DNA from: Cylindrodendrum hubeiense
Taxonomy: Eukaryota; Ascomycota; Sordariomycetes; Hypocreales; Nectriaceae
Reading direction: 5' to 3'
DNA length: 64,000 nt
NCBI GenBank assembly: GCA_014621425.1
Contig: JAANBB010000078.1
Coordinates: forward strand, 1-64,000
Made by a program: the position numbers and the translations under genes. Shown one piece after another: positions 10,643-21,924 of the stretch (position 1 is its first letter; every line of letters begins with the position of its first letter). The notes under the pieces were generated by a model. That model had not been told where the DNA came from. It ran no database searches and saw nothing but the letters and a program-made list of their open reading frames with translations.

Positions 10643-12650
10643 ATGGCCAACTTTGCCCGATCTCTCAAGCCGCCGTACCTTTCGCCCCGGCTGCGACCTT
10701 CGATGCCGGGCCGAACCGTGTCCAGCTCCTCTGACCTGTCCACCAACAGCCCGCTCTCCGAGGACTTTGCCGACGTGGCCAGCTCAGGACGCAACACACC
10801 GACGCTGCCGACCACGACCGACCCCCGGCCGGGACGGGTTTTGGGACACAGACGACGCTGGATTCCCAGGCGCCTACATCCGAGGTGAGAGAGTTTTTTC
10901 TTTGTGTGCGCTGCATTCCATCATCATCATCATTGTCAGCCCTGCCCCATGACCGCTATACCGTGACCCCATTATATTCCTGAGGAATGTTGCCATCCAT
11001 CGTCACCACTGCCATGCCCACGACGGCAAAACCGGGGACAACCTCGTTGGGACAGTGGTCGAGTAGCATCGTCTTCAACAATCCCACCCCGAGACATGAT
11101 GGAATTCTCCAATCCCCTTTCTTCAAAGCGCCACACCCACGCACCACCCACTGAGACGGAGCACACACCCCCCCTCAACCTCCAGCTGTACACCAGATCG
11201 AGGGGCGCCCAGGCTAGGAGCCGCCACCACGCAGCTCACGACATGTCGACAGGCCGTTCAGTCCCCACAACCAATAGCACGTCAACGCTCATGGCGCATG
11301 CCGCGGGTGCGGGTGGTGGATTCCCATGCTTCCAATGGTCCCTCTAGCGGCTGCAGCTCCCGTTTCCTACTCATTTTTCCTTCTATCCGTCTCGCTGGCC
11401 GCTCCGATGGTCCCTTCTGCGGCCATCTCCCCAACTGGCCTGCCCGGTCATCTGGTCCGAGCCCTGCGGGAATCAATTACCCCACACAGCAATGGCGGGG
11501 TAGCGGCCCCATCTCGCCGGCCCGGCCGTTTAGTGACGCCGCCAGTGCCGCTCACATGTCCCTCTTCCGCTTCCTCCCATCCATGAGACACCTCCTTATA
11601 AGTCACATCTTTCCCCTCTCCGTCTCCCCCTTTACCTCATCATTTCCCAACACTCCCCTCATTAACAACCATTCCTACTTGGCTTCCTCTTCCTGGCCAT
11701 ACCAACGACTCACATGCTCCCTCTTAGTAGATGACTATGACACTGCTTCTGCTACGTCCTCTCGTCCCAGCACCCCGCGAACTCAAAGCAACAACGGCAG
11801 CAATCCTATAGCCATTGAACTACCTCAGCATCGGCGATTCGGCACCGCTCCCACGCGCACTCCCCCAGAGCCTCTGTCTGCAAGAGGAGATCTCCCAGGG
11901 TAAGATCATATGTCCCGTCATTCTTATCACCACAACAACCGCTAACCAAATTTCCTCCACAGAGGCTACTTTCCCCTCCACGAAGACCCCAACACTCGTG
12001 TCCACCGCCCTCATCCGTTTCAAGCCCATCACGAAGCCAGGATGGCCAGACATCAGGCCATGAGTCTTGTCGCTGACCGCCCGACATCACATCCAGCCCA
12101 GGGCTTGTCCATATCCCAGTCCAACACCCCCGTCGCATCCTTCCTCCCCGCCGGATTCCACGACAGTCCACTGCCTGTGGGCAAGTACTATCCCTCCAAC
12201 TACGAGCAGCGAAACACCAGCCAGACGAGCCTACGCCCATCGTTTTCGGGTTCCCTGGCCTCAACCTCTACATCCGACTCCGATGGTACTCTTCGACCGC
12301 CAGACCGCTCTCACATCGCCACCCCCGAGTCGGAGATTCAACGCAAGCTGCAACAATATCAGCGCGACATGATTGCCCAGGCCAGTATGGCCGCCAATGA
12401 GCTCCTCGGCAGCTCTACCAGCTCTGAAGCAAAACTAGGAACTGGTAGGGCGTTTGGTAGCATGCGCATTCGAGAAGCACGTTTCACTGCTCCGACTCCC
12501 CTCAAGCCCATGTCCCCCAAACTCCTTCCATTGGGTAGTCCAGGACCAGTGACACCGATGACCCTCGAGTCTGCCAGTGGATGTTATCTGAGCATCAAGA
12601 GAGTCGATGGCGTACGAGAGGAAGGTTTTGGCGCTTCGGGCGGCTTATGA
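10643..12650 (+). CDS. conserved fungal disordered protein, apparent 1-nt frameshift
   Basis: Ser/Pro-rich protein without a known domain. Best model: exon 1 10643-10884, exon 2 11731-11899, exon 3 11963-12650, about 365 residues. Exon 1 starts MANFARSLKPPYL and runs well until a five-C run at 10822-10826. There the coding signal moves to another frame (DGFWDTDDAGFPGAYIR), which ends exactly at a GTGAGA donor. Removing one base from the run makes all phases agree: exon 1 ends in phase 1 and joins DDYDTASATSS at 11731, and exon 2 ends in phase 2 and joins GGYFPLHEDPNT at 11963. The first intron would be 846 nt, long for this genome. The stretch around 11440-11560 (SPAGINYPTQQWRG) may be an extra exon. 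The C-terminal half has a coiled-coil-like ESEIQRKLQQYQRDMIAQ. Either a sequencing error or a recently broken gene. Confidence 0.55.
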
Positions 12651-13072
12651 TTTGCTACCCACATCCTACCACCCTTCCTACCGTTCACCTTATCAAAAGT
12701 TCGCACATGGGTTTCGAAACAGGCGGCAATACACGAGGCCGGCTTTGAACATTTGTAGTTGCGTTTCATTTCCGGCGTTGATTGGATTTGGCTTTTTGGT
12801 AGCAGCATTATCGCCTCCGGGCCTGGGCAGGTTCGGGAAATTCGCGTGCATTCGTGTGTAGACGCCGTTGTCGGCATCATAGCACAGACACAAGCACATC
12901 TACTTTGAAGGCATGATAGATACCCCTAGATACGACGACGAGAATTCATGGAAGCATTCTTGATTTGGAGTCTAGACTCTTGACCCCTCGACTAAATGAC
13001 CGTCATGGGCAACCCACCTAGAAAGGCGCTGCCCACCCGTTTTGAAGAACGAACAATTGCTCTACACCATAA
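12651..13072. other. intergenic between convergent genes
   Basis: 3' regions of the disordered-protein gene and of the BAR-SH3 gene. Nothing else seen. Confidence 0.5.
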
Positions 13073-14630
13073 TTAGTTTGAGCCGACCGGCCCGCAATAG
13101 TTGGCTGGGAAGCTTCCTTGATATCCCCCAACCTCCCCTCGCCACCAGTCCTGGTCGGTGTCTGTCTTGTGTATGATCCGAATCCTGTCTCCCGCCCTAA
13201 AAGATAGGTCATCCTCCCCCTGTCCTTGAAAGTCGTACAGGGCCTCCACAAACTCGGCCTGTCTCTTGGGCTTCGGTCCAGGCGGTGGGGGTGGAGGCTT
13301 CTTCTTAGCTATCGCGGCTTGTCCGAAGTAATCCCCTTGCCGGGAATGGAGGGATGATGTGCTGCGTTGGCCACGCAGGACCGTGGCAGTTGTGAAATCA
13401 GTGGGGACACCCAGACCACTAGGTGTAGCAGAGTGCGATGGGATCCTATGTGAGGCGGGTGAAGGTTCACTAGGGGGTTCCGGACTTCTAGCGGGAGACG
13501 GCTGGCGCTGGGACGAGGCTGAAGATATGCGGCTTAGAGGAGCCTTCATGCGTTGGAAGGATACGGTTCGGCCACTTTCCGGACGGTCAGTTGCCGTCTT
13601 CCTGTGCGCCCCCATGTGCTTGCGAACGGAGGAGAAGCACTCGACTTCTGATGCAACGGGCGCAAAGGCGTGCTCGAATTCAGCAACCACATCCTCCATA
13701 GGGGGTGCAGGCGACGGAAACCCATGCTCTTGGCAGTACTCGTGTATGACAGTGTAACAGAGGCCTAAGAGACGATTTTGTATCAAGATGACGCTGGCAA
13801 GCAAGGGTGGGATAAGACTGGACACGGCCTGCACCAGCGGGGGGAGAGTTTCTCGCAGGTGAGAATCTGCTGTCTCGAAAGCCTAGCGACGCAAATGTAA
13901 GTAAACGACGAATCTAAACAGCCACGGCACAAAGCATCAGTGGTATTCAAGGGGTTGCACGAACATCTGACATGACTTCCAACTCGCCCTGCGCCTTGGC
14001 TAGTTGGGTTTCCTCCTTGGCAGACTTTCCGGGTTTTCTTTGCAACTTCGTGACTTTGGCCTGGGCGTTTTCAAAGTCGATTCGCGTCTTTTCCCGTTTC
14101 TTGATGGTCTTTTTGATGGGCTGAATCATATCTTTCGCGTCGGTGGCGGGGCGAAGCAACAACGTTTCCATGGTTGTAATCTCGTCTCTCAATTCCTCGT
14201 GGAGACCTGAGTAAGCCTGATGCATGCCTGACGACCGCTCTAGTATAGCACGAGGGGTAGCGGCGTGAATGATGTGCCTCTCCTCCTCCTCCACATCCTC
14301 CTTCTCCTCTCCATCTGCAGTGATAGAAGCATCAATGGGGCCATAGAGCTCATAGAATGCGCCGGCGATGCCAAGTTGACAGAAAGCCATGTCATGCCAG
14401 GCAACCTGAAGACTTTTGGCTTCATTGATGATCTGAGGTTTCGTGTTAACGGCAGGGTTTCGTCAGCTAACGGATAGGCTCACCTTGGAAATGGCAATAT
14501 CGCCAGCCTCATAATCTTTGATCAGACCCGCGACATTGTGGTCATCTGCGGGAGCCTTTTTCACGAGCTTCCCAAACCTGGTCTGGACCGACTGCATTGA
14601 GTCGGTCGTCTTACTTCGCCAGGTTGACAT
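13073..14630 (-). CDS. BAR-SH3 adaptor protein (Rvs167/Hob1-like)
   Basis: Predicted 474-residue membrane-curving adaptor of actin patches and endocytosis. Exons on the minus strand are 14630-14484, 14432-13965 and 13882-13073. The first ~290 residues form an N-BAR/BAR domain, recognisable by the start MSTWRSKTTDSMQSVQTRFGK, the helical acidic/basic middle with PATDAKDMIQPIKKTIKKRE, and LRETLPPLVQAV...ILIQNRLLGLCYTVIHEYCQ. A Ser/Pro-rich linker follows, with a polyproline run (KKKPPPPPPGPKPKR) at about 397-412. A C-terminal SH3 domain (414-474) has ALYDFQGQGEDDLSF, the DWWRGE Trp pair and GSFPANYC. The second donor is GTTCGT, a weak site, but it is the only one that keeps the BAR helix uninterrupted. 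Divergent BAR sequence suggests a paralogue of Rvs167 rather than its strict orthologue. Confidence 0.88.
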
Positions 14631-16251
14631 AGCTGGCTGAAAAGCTGGTAGAGGAACGGTGGAATGGGGAAATGATAAAATGGTGAAATGGTGAAACGGT
14701 GAAACGATGAACAGCTTCGTATGAAAGGGCGGCAATCTCCTGATCAGGTGTGTTGGGTGTGTTGTTGGGTCGATTAAAGGGTCCACTCGTTAGAGGAGAC
14801 GTCGCAGGACCAGGTACTGGTATTCGACTGTAATGTGTGGCTTGGCCAACGACACGACGGCGCCAAAACCACGACGATGCGACCGGATGAGTTGTGAGGG
14901 GGAGCGATCAAAAATGAAGGGCAGCTCGATGAGATGGACCGAAATGTGCAGAGGTGCGTCTTAAGCAGGGGATGGGCCATGGCTCTCTCCTGAGGTAGCA
15001 CCGTCCCCACCCGCTGCAGCGACAATTACTCCATTGTATGTACATATCCGTAGTAGCATGTACATTCGTACCTGCCTTCCTTCGTATTCTGGAGTATGGT
15101 GGGAATTAGTGGAAAGGGGCAAGTGCTCCGACAAACGAACTAGTTTATCCAGGACCAGGGCAATCCTAACCGATGTTGGTTGTTCTTGCACCTGTTTGCC
15201 TTGGCAGGATGTACAAAGGATGCGCGCTTCCCAATCCGTTGGGGCTGAAAGCTAGGAACGAGACACAGTGGATTATTCAGTGGTTACATGTTGCCAGCAC
15301 TGAAAATCAATTGGTGGGCGTCGCCATGGGTGCGTACGTTGGTAGGACCAACAGCCCAACTTGGCACTCTGGTGGTTTCATCCATAAGGCTGGACATTTG
15401 TTCTCCAACCCTAGCACACGGGGGGGCTGATATCGACGTCGATGCATCGCCATTCATCTATCTTATGGGGTTTCTAAACTTCGAATCCGAAAAAGCACCT
15501 GGTGCTTCCAAGGCGACTGGTCATCTTCAGATTAACGGGTCAAATCCCTGTCCTACCCCGGCGGCTTATGAAGCAGCCATCTCCAAAGCTCGCCCCAGGT
15601 TACGTACCACCACGCGCAACATTATGGCAGCCCCACTCCCCCAACGTAAGCGCTGGCTACAGGGTAGCCATATCGTGGTATCACCCCGATACTCTTGGAG
15701 GGCTTGGGCAATGCTCTAATGTATTGTGCGTCTCTATCTAGACCTGTATGTGTACGTATTCAGAGAAGACATCTTTTTAATGTCCTCGAGTCAATAGTAG
15801 ACTATCTGCACTCGTTGGTCCAGTTTCTAAAAAATGGTCACCCCCAAGCTTGACTTGCGTAAGCTCAAGATATTGGACATTGCTCGCGTCATAAGTATCG
15901 TACAACCAACCAATGCCACGGGGATTTATAAAAACCTATGCCTTTCTCTCAATAATAAACAGTCCTACGATGAGATGACGGGAGTTATTTCATCGATGTA
16001 GCTCATCGCTCTTTAAGTGTGCACAGTCACGTGACTTGGCGTCGCGTTGTCAACGCCCTCGTTCATCCCACTTTGGCTCAACGCGCTTCGTTCCACGTCT
16101 CACCACGCCATTGTCCCCACCAGTACAGGCAGGCAACCTTGCCATCTGTGACGTTTGAGAAGCGTGGCGATCCGCGTGGTTGATTAGGAAGTCGACCACC
16201 TCTGTCGGCCACCGCAATGCAAATATATTCTCCACGTCTCCCGCCCTAGAA
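14631..16251. other. intergenic, divergent promoters
   Basis: 1.6 kb between the BAR-SH3 gene (minus) and the Mte1-type gene (plus). A short tandem run of GGTGAAA(T/C) lies near 14680-14706. A plus frame at 15288-15719 was considered and not kept. A perfect 12-bp E-box palindrome is listed separately. Confidence 0.5.
16025..16036. promoter_or_regulatory. E-box palindrome AGTCACGTGACT
   Basis: Perfect 12-bp palindrome with core CACGTG, 216 bp upstream of the Mte1-type ATG. GTCACGTG is the preferred site of fungal bHLH factors such as Cbf1. Binding is inferred from the sequence only. Confidence 0.45.
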
Positions 16252-18429
16252 ATGGCTGGCCCATCGACAAATGGGACGGCCCCAGGCTCGCTCCCGGCGA
16301 CCGCCACCGTCCTCGACTTCATTTGTCTCTTCACTCACGACCTGAAACGAAAACAAAAAAGATGGCAAGATGGCGTCCTAAAGTATCACACCTTCAACAA
16401 ACGCATAATGGTCTCTGACGACCGTGGACACTTCATTGGAGATGCCCACTGGCAAGCAGAAACCCATTTGGAGCCTGGGGATGAATTTCAGTTGGACCGC
16501 GGCTCGGCCATCGTTCAAGTGTCCGACTGTACTGGCCAGAGGGAACAAGATTTGACGGAACTCCTCGACAAACGAGCTAGGGATGTTGAAAAGCGCCGCG
16601 CCAATGCCATTTCTCGGGCTCCCAGGTCTGGCATCGGTGGTGTTTCATCACCGGCGCAGGATCCAACTTCCCACTTTCAACTTCGCCATCGTCCGCTGAA
16701 CTCACTGATTGGAGTATCCCCGAGGATAGGAAGGGCAGTCATTTCCCCTCACTCCCCATATGAAGCACGTCAGATGGCTCAAACGGCCGAGCAACCCATG
16801 CCATCCGAGGACCCTCCACCCCCAAAAAGAAGGAAACAAGAACGTTCTCCTCCCAGCAAATCTTATCATGCTCGCAGTCTCTTTGGCGCCGCGTTGACTC
16901 TCTCGCCCTTTATGACGAGCAGCCCCACGAGCCAGAGCCAAGTCATGCGAGACCGAACCAATACGAAACCCAAGGCTCCAGACCACCATCTTCATTTAGG
17001 TGATAACAGGTTGGACGCCTCCAAAAAATCGCACTCTCTTCCGATCACACCAGCTGTTTCGAGTACACCTGCCCCTCTGAGTACTGGGGCCAGCTTCCAG
17101 TCCAAACGGCGCACCGTCGTTCCACCACCTCCATCCACAACAAAGGCAAACACGAGACGCCATGATTCCATTGTCGGGAAAGACAAGCAGTCAAGTAGCT
17201 CGTCATTGTCGAACGCGAGCGCTCCTCAGAAGATGAAAGACGTCGCGGAACCTCTCCCCAAGGAGCATAACCCAGCGCACTCAAACCCCGAGCCAAGAAC
17301 AGAGCTTCGAATCAGATCAAAACAACGACGAGGACTGCTTATGGTATCCGAGAAGCATGGTCGGGACCGGAACATCGGGAAGCGCCCCAGAACCACTGCC
17401 GAGAAGAGCGTTGAGTCACAGGCCAGCCTAGAACCAGGCCATCTCGAACAAGGCAACGAGATTCTTACTGTCGAAGAGCCTACTCGTACATGCGGTCAAC
17501 CTCCGATGCAACATGGACCAATCGATACGAATCAGCGGCAAAACGAGGCAGTCACAAACGTCATCGGGGCTGGCCTCCATGTTCTCGAAGATAACGCCTC
17601 AAACAACAGTGGCCTCCTAGTCACACTTTATTCAGCCCCCGAGGTCGAACTCGAGTCCCATCAAACGCAAAAAACTGGGCCACAGGATGACGCCAGTTGC
17701 ATGCGGGCAGATGAGACCTCGTCATTGGCTACTAAAACGCGTATTTTGCGTGATCGCAGAACCCGAAAAGGAGTTGCACGACAAAGCCCAAGTGATGAAG
17801 AGTTGGAGGCTACGACCCTATCCTCGGTGCCTAAGGCCACTGATCGAATTCCTGCTTCTCGAGCCACCAATTCAGGTTCCAGCGCACCTCGCATCACCAA
17901 GATGGCCCGAAAAAGCGTAAAGAGCAGGGAAATCATTGGCTTCGTGGCTCAATGTGATGAGCCCACAATGATGGCCCGCCCAGTTGCGGCTCCTACGCTG
18001 GTAACCAATAGCATAATTGGGCACCCTACGGTTGGAAACATTGGTGGTGGTGAGGCGGAATCCCAGTCACACACGGATGCGACGCCAAAGCCACCACCAG
18101 TCCAACCGGACAGTATTGCTCGAGTGGCGCAGCCGAGGTCAACAGGCCCAGATGACAAGTCAGAAGCGAAGCCTACACCGCGACTTTGTAACCCAGCAAC
18201 TCGAGGCAAAAAGGCAGCCCAAAGGGAAGATGCGGCCGGGCATTTGCCTCAAACTATGATTCAACTCGATCCTGTTCTGCCCGCCCGCGTTGGCGCCCCC
18301 AAACCGGCGCCCTCTGCAAAGTCATCGGGGCTGCCCGGCTTTTCCAAGGCGAACGGTGGTGCTTGGAGCAGACATGCCGAGGACCTACTTGGCATGACTA
18401 GACCTGCAGAGAAGCCGTCTCGACGGTAA
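16252..18429 (+). CDS. Mte1/ZGRF1-type DNA repair protein (DUF2439)
   Basis: Single-exon gene for a 725-residue protein. The N-terminal ~75 residues after position 20 (VLDFICLFTHDLKRKQKRWQ, then KYHTFNKRIMV and GDEFQLDRG) are the ZGRF1-like N-terminal domain, formerly DUF2439. Family members include yeast Mte1 and fission-yeast Dbl2, which bind D-loops and the FANCM-type helicase Mph1/Fml1 and act in crossover control and telomere maintenance. The rest is low-complexity, rich in Ser, Pro, Arg and Lys, with a nuclear-localisation-like PPKRRKQER near residue 195. A short conserved-looking end (GGAWSRHAEDLLGMTRP) closes the protein, as in fungal relatives. The frame is open 24 codons further upstream but only from a TTG, so the ATG at 16252 is chosen. 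Confidence 0.82.
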   Translation: MAGPSTNGTAPGSLPATATVLDFICLFTHDLKRKQKRWQDGVLKYHTFNKRIMVSDDRGHFIGDAHWQAETHLEPGDEFQLDRGSAIVQVSDCTGQREQDLTELLDKRARDVEKRRANAISRAPRSGIGGVSSPAQDPTSHFQLRHRPLNSLIGVSPRIGRAVISPHSPYEARQMAQTAEQPMPSEDPPPPKRRKQERSPPSKSYHARSLFGAALTLSPFMTSSPTSQSQVMRDRTNTKPKAPDHHLHLGDNRLDASKKSHSLPITPAVSSTPAPLSTGASFQSKRRTVVPPPPSTTKANTRRHDSIVGKDKQSSSSSLSNASAPQKMKDVAEPLPKEHNPAHSNPEPRTELRIRSKQRRGLLMVSEKHGRDRNIGKRPRTTAEKSVESQASLEPGHLEQGNEILTVEEPTRTCGQPPMQHGPIDTNQRQNEAVTNVIGAGLHVLEDNASNNSGLLVTLYSAPEVELESHQTQKTGPQDDASCMRADETSSLATKTRILRDRRTRKGVARQSPSDEELEATTLSSVPKATDRIPASRATNSGSSAPRITKMARKSVKSREIIGFVAQCDEPTMMARPVAAPTLVTNSIIGHPTVGNIGGGEAESQSHTDATPKPPPVQPDSIARVAQPRSTGPDDKSEAKPTPRLCNPATRGKKAAQREDAAGHLPQTMIQLDPVLPARVGAPKPAPSAKSSGLPGFSKANGGAWSRHAEDLLGMTRPAEKPSRR

Positions 18430-19016
18430 ACCAGGCTGTGGCCGCCGGAGTTTGCCATTGTGCTCTCGACAGATGTTTGACTTTGTCTTGAAAGTATTCG
18501 CACATGCTTAGATCTGGGGTTTTGGTCGGCATTGGCCTTGGCGACGCACTTTGCCCCCACCTCCACAACAGCGTCATGTAACAACCTGGAATGGGAGTTG
18601 CAGGCTCGACCCCGCTGGAATAATGGAAAACCATAGAAATGGGTCGCGAACCACCCGCCTTATTGCACTGCCGTTATCGAGGACGAGGCTCCAGCCGCCT
18701 TGAGGCACAGCACAAACGCAGCCAAGAATGCTCACGCGCTCAGCGACGCCTTGAATTCGACTTGGGCCAGGCCGGCTTCGATGCCTAAAAACATATCGTA
18801 CAGCCCTTCCCGGGTTCCCATTTTCCAATTGTTTTTTCTTGCCCTCTTGCAAAGTCACACCTGGGAGTCTCGACTCCCGACTGCCTCAGGAAGATTATTT
18901 CAACGCCAACAGATCTCTCAGTCCTGTGCTAGCGCAGATCTCGAGTACTTGACGCATTGCGCATCACACGTTTAATAGTAACCCACACAGTTTGCTGCCG
19001 TTTATTTCGACTGTCC
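18430..19016. other. intergenic
   Basis: 3' region of the Mte1-type gene and promoter of the next gene. Nothing recognised. Confidence 0.5.
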
Positions 19017-20137
19017 ATGTTAGTTCTAGGCGAGACGCAGAAAGCCCTGCCGTACGATCGGGGCGACGGTCGCATCCGCCCCCAAAGAACGGAAGAGCTG
19101 CAGCGGCTGTATGACCGATGGCGAGACTCGGTGGTATGTCAGACTTTCGAAAGCTTCTTGCAGCTCAACCAGGATGAGGCGATGCTGCAAGTGCCGTCCA
19201 TGCGACGCTCTCTATCACAACGAAGCGGCCGGTCTAGTTCATCCTCTCTCTCGGCTTCGTCGGCACCCGAGGACTACGAATCTGACGAGCACGACAAGAA
19301 ACCCCGACGCCGGGGCCCTCTTACAAAATCGAAGAGGGAGAAGACGGCCTTCATTCGCAGGCTCGGAGCGTGCCATTCTTGCCGTACAAGAAAAGTTGGG
19401 GTAGGTCATTCAGCAGTCCATTGGCAGGGCACACTTGACTAAAGCCTTGATAGTGTACGCATTGGGATCTCACAGAGTTTGAAGAGTGTTATCAATCTTC
19501 AAAGCAGTGTAATGAGCTACACTTGGAGGGACTCAACGAGTTCAACTCTTTTTTACCGGACGACGATCTTCTGGGTTTGGAGCGCGAAAGCCCACCAGCA
19601 CTAATATCGCAGTTCCCAATGGGCCGCCTCGACCTTGTGAACCTGCCAGGATCTTCACCTATCAGCCCCATCAGCCCCATCAGCCCCATGGCGCCTCTCA
19701 CGCCCACGTTTAGTTCTCCACAGTCCTACATTGGCCGGGGCTTTCCCACGGCCGAGGATGAACATTTGGGGAGGGTACAACTGATGAAGGATGAGCAGCT
19801 CCTTGCGATTGGGAACGAAGCAACCGCAACCAGTAACAATGTTCGTCGCTGGCAATGTCAATTCAACTTCAAAGACACCTGGACCGGACGAGTTCCTTGT
19901 CTAGATCAATTTGCAACGCCAGATGAGATAATCGAGCATTTCTCGTCGGCGCACCATCTTATTCAGCTGCCCGACCAGCCAATTCGGTACAGATGTAGAC
20001 AGTGCAGATGGTGGGGCACCGAATACCAATACTGTCTTCAGTGCGGAGCTGTGGAGAGCTTGAGCCAGGAGCAATGGATATGTGGCTACGCTGTGCACGC
20101 CCACCCCTCGTTGCCAGGATGGGGCCGTGAACATTGA
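19017..20137 (+). CDS. conserved fungal Cys-rich putative nuclear protein
   Basis: Two-exon model, 19017-19400 and 19454-20137, 355 residues. The 53-nt intron (GTAGGT...TTGATAG) splits a conserved block: KREKTAFIRRLGACHSCRTRKVG before it and CTHWDLTEFEECY after it. The block resembles a zinc-binding C-x2-C...C-x-H motif found in many uncharacterised fungal proteins. The N-terminal LPYDRGDGR and RLYDRWRDSVVCQTFESFLQLN are also family features. A tandem SPI repeat (ISPISPISPM, 19660-19690) lies mid-protein. The C-terminus has a second possible metal site, YRCRQCRWWGTEYQYCLQCG, followed by EQWICGYAVHAHP. Probably nuclear and nucleic-acid or protein binding, but no function is established. The exact start is uncertain; an upstream exon is possible. 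Confidence 0.72.
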
Positions 20138-21924
20138 ATATAAGCAGGGGCCAGTGATGGGCAGGCATATCATGGAGAGGTCATGGAGATTGATCATGGA
20201 TCGATCGAGTAGCGTTGTCTTGGCTTCTGGGGTGGATCGATCGATGGAGCTGGGGGGGGGGGGGGGCAAGTTTGGGACTTGGACTCGGAGGGATAGTTGA
20301 AGAAGGCTGAGCACTTTGATGGGGTTGGTGGCCAAAGTGAAATTGTATGCCCCCATGCCCATTGCCACATGCAGACTGTATGCAGCTTAGGGAGAGTCTC
20401 GTGTTGGGAGAGGTTGAAACGAGGTAGATGCTGGGCTGCGATGTGGATACAGGAATACAGGACTTGACCTAGAATAGATACATTAGACGGTGGTCCTGAA
20501 AATACCCGATGCTGGTTGCTTGGCGTGTGGGTGTGCATCAGTTGGGCATCTGGGGCAACTTGAAGACCGGGCTATAAGAAGGGCGGCCCCCCCCGGATGG
20601 ATTTGATGCGTGGTGACGGGCCGCCCACCATCGAGTTGCGTGCACGTGTGCTGAGCGCTGAGCCGAGTCCTTGGATGGTGTGTCGCTATCTGGCGCAACC
20701 GGATCTCATTCGACAGCGATGATGACTACTACGTTACAGCCGAATGATGTTCCCCGCGACATGCCGTTATGAGAAGGGCTGCAGGAACTTTGGCCTTTGC
20801 GATTGCAGTTGGAATCCCAAAGGATGGAGGCGGGCCAAGTGTTTCATCGTCTCCCCGTCCACTGTCTGCAGCAGCAAGCACGGAGCGAGTGAGCCCCTTG
20901 GCTTGGGAACGAACAGCATTGAACGTGGTGACAGGGACTCTCGAGCCCCTTGGTCAAGTCACAAGAGGCTTCACCGTAATGGCGCATATACGAAATGTGC
21001 TCATCAATTCTTGCGGCGGACAAAAGGTCGGTCGAACGACCACGCAATGTTGGCAAAAGCTGGGGTACAATGGTATGGTTCGGCTAGTATGGGGTGGAAC
21101 TTGGCACAGTTGAGTCATCGTCGCAGGACAAGGAGGGATGGATTGGCCAACCACAAGGCGTTTTCCTCGCCGAAGTCAGAGCACCGGCGGGGCGGACGGT
21201 GGGGTGAGACAGCCAATGGGCGCGCTGGATAAGGCAGATCCCAGGCGCGGATGCGGCCGCCATTGGCCAGGGTGGGTCAGGCTGCCTTGGAACGCTAGTC
21301 CCGATCGAGCACGCCGAAAGACTCAATCTCGTCGACTGCTGCGCCATGTTCCTAGGCCTCCGTTGGCTTCAAGTGAAATACCCTCCAGCAGCCGTCCAGC
21401 GGCCTCAGGCGTTTTCCTCTCCTCTCCTCCCCTCGCTACAATATCTGGCATCATCCCCATAACCACCCCCATCGCCAGACTGTGTGTGAGTCTTTGATCA
21501 CCACTTTCCCTCCCTCTCCCCCCAATCCCCCCCATCCTACTCGCAACAGGCATCCGCCTAAGCTGGCCCATCCACTCTCCGCTTGGCCCGCCCGCGTCCC
21601 GCGTTCACCACCCTGAACCGTCCCCCCGTGGCGCAGCCTGTCTTTGCTGGTCCCTCTCCCTCACTCGCTTGCCTTACACTGCCAGTCGGAGTAAGCAGCA
21701 GCAGTCTGGAGCAATCAATAAACAAGTAAACCCCCCCAATCCGACTCACCGCGGCCTCCTGGAAATCGCAACCTTGGAACCCATTCAGTTCTTAGTAGCG
21801 GCAAAGGACGCTTCGCAAGAAGATCCTCCCACCCTCCGCTCTGCGCTCCGTTTCACTGTGGTTGACACTGGATTCCCAACTCCCACCCTCGTCCCGTAAC
21901 CACTTCCCGGAACAACCGCCGATC
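20138..21924. other. intergenic, 1.8 kb
   Basis: Contains a GATCGATCGA-rich patch (20190-20250), a 15-G homopolymer (listed separately) and, from about 21410, a C/T-rich leader in front of the next gene. A 162-codon plus frame at 20744-21232 shows no family resemblance. Confidence 0.5.
20252..20266 (+). repeat. poly-G tract, 15 G
   Basis: Uninterrupted run of 15 G immediately after ATGGAGCT. It could form a G-quadruplex or be a length-variable microsatellite. Confidence 0.9.

Noticed and set aside
15288..15719. 143-codon plus frame
   Set aside because: No family resemblance and no supporting signals; intergenic.
20744..21232. 162-codon plus frame
   Set aside because: Irregular codon use, no motif, overlaps other frames on both strands.
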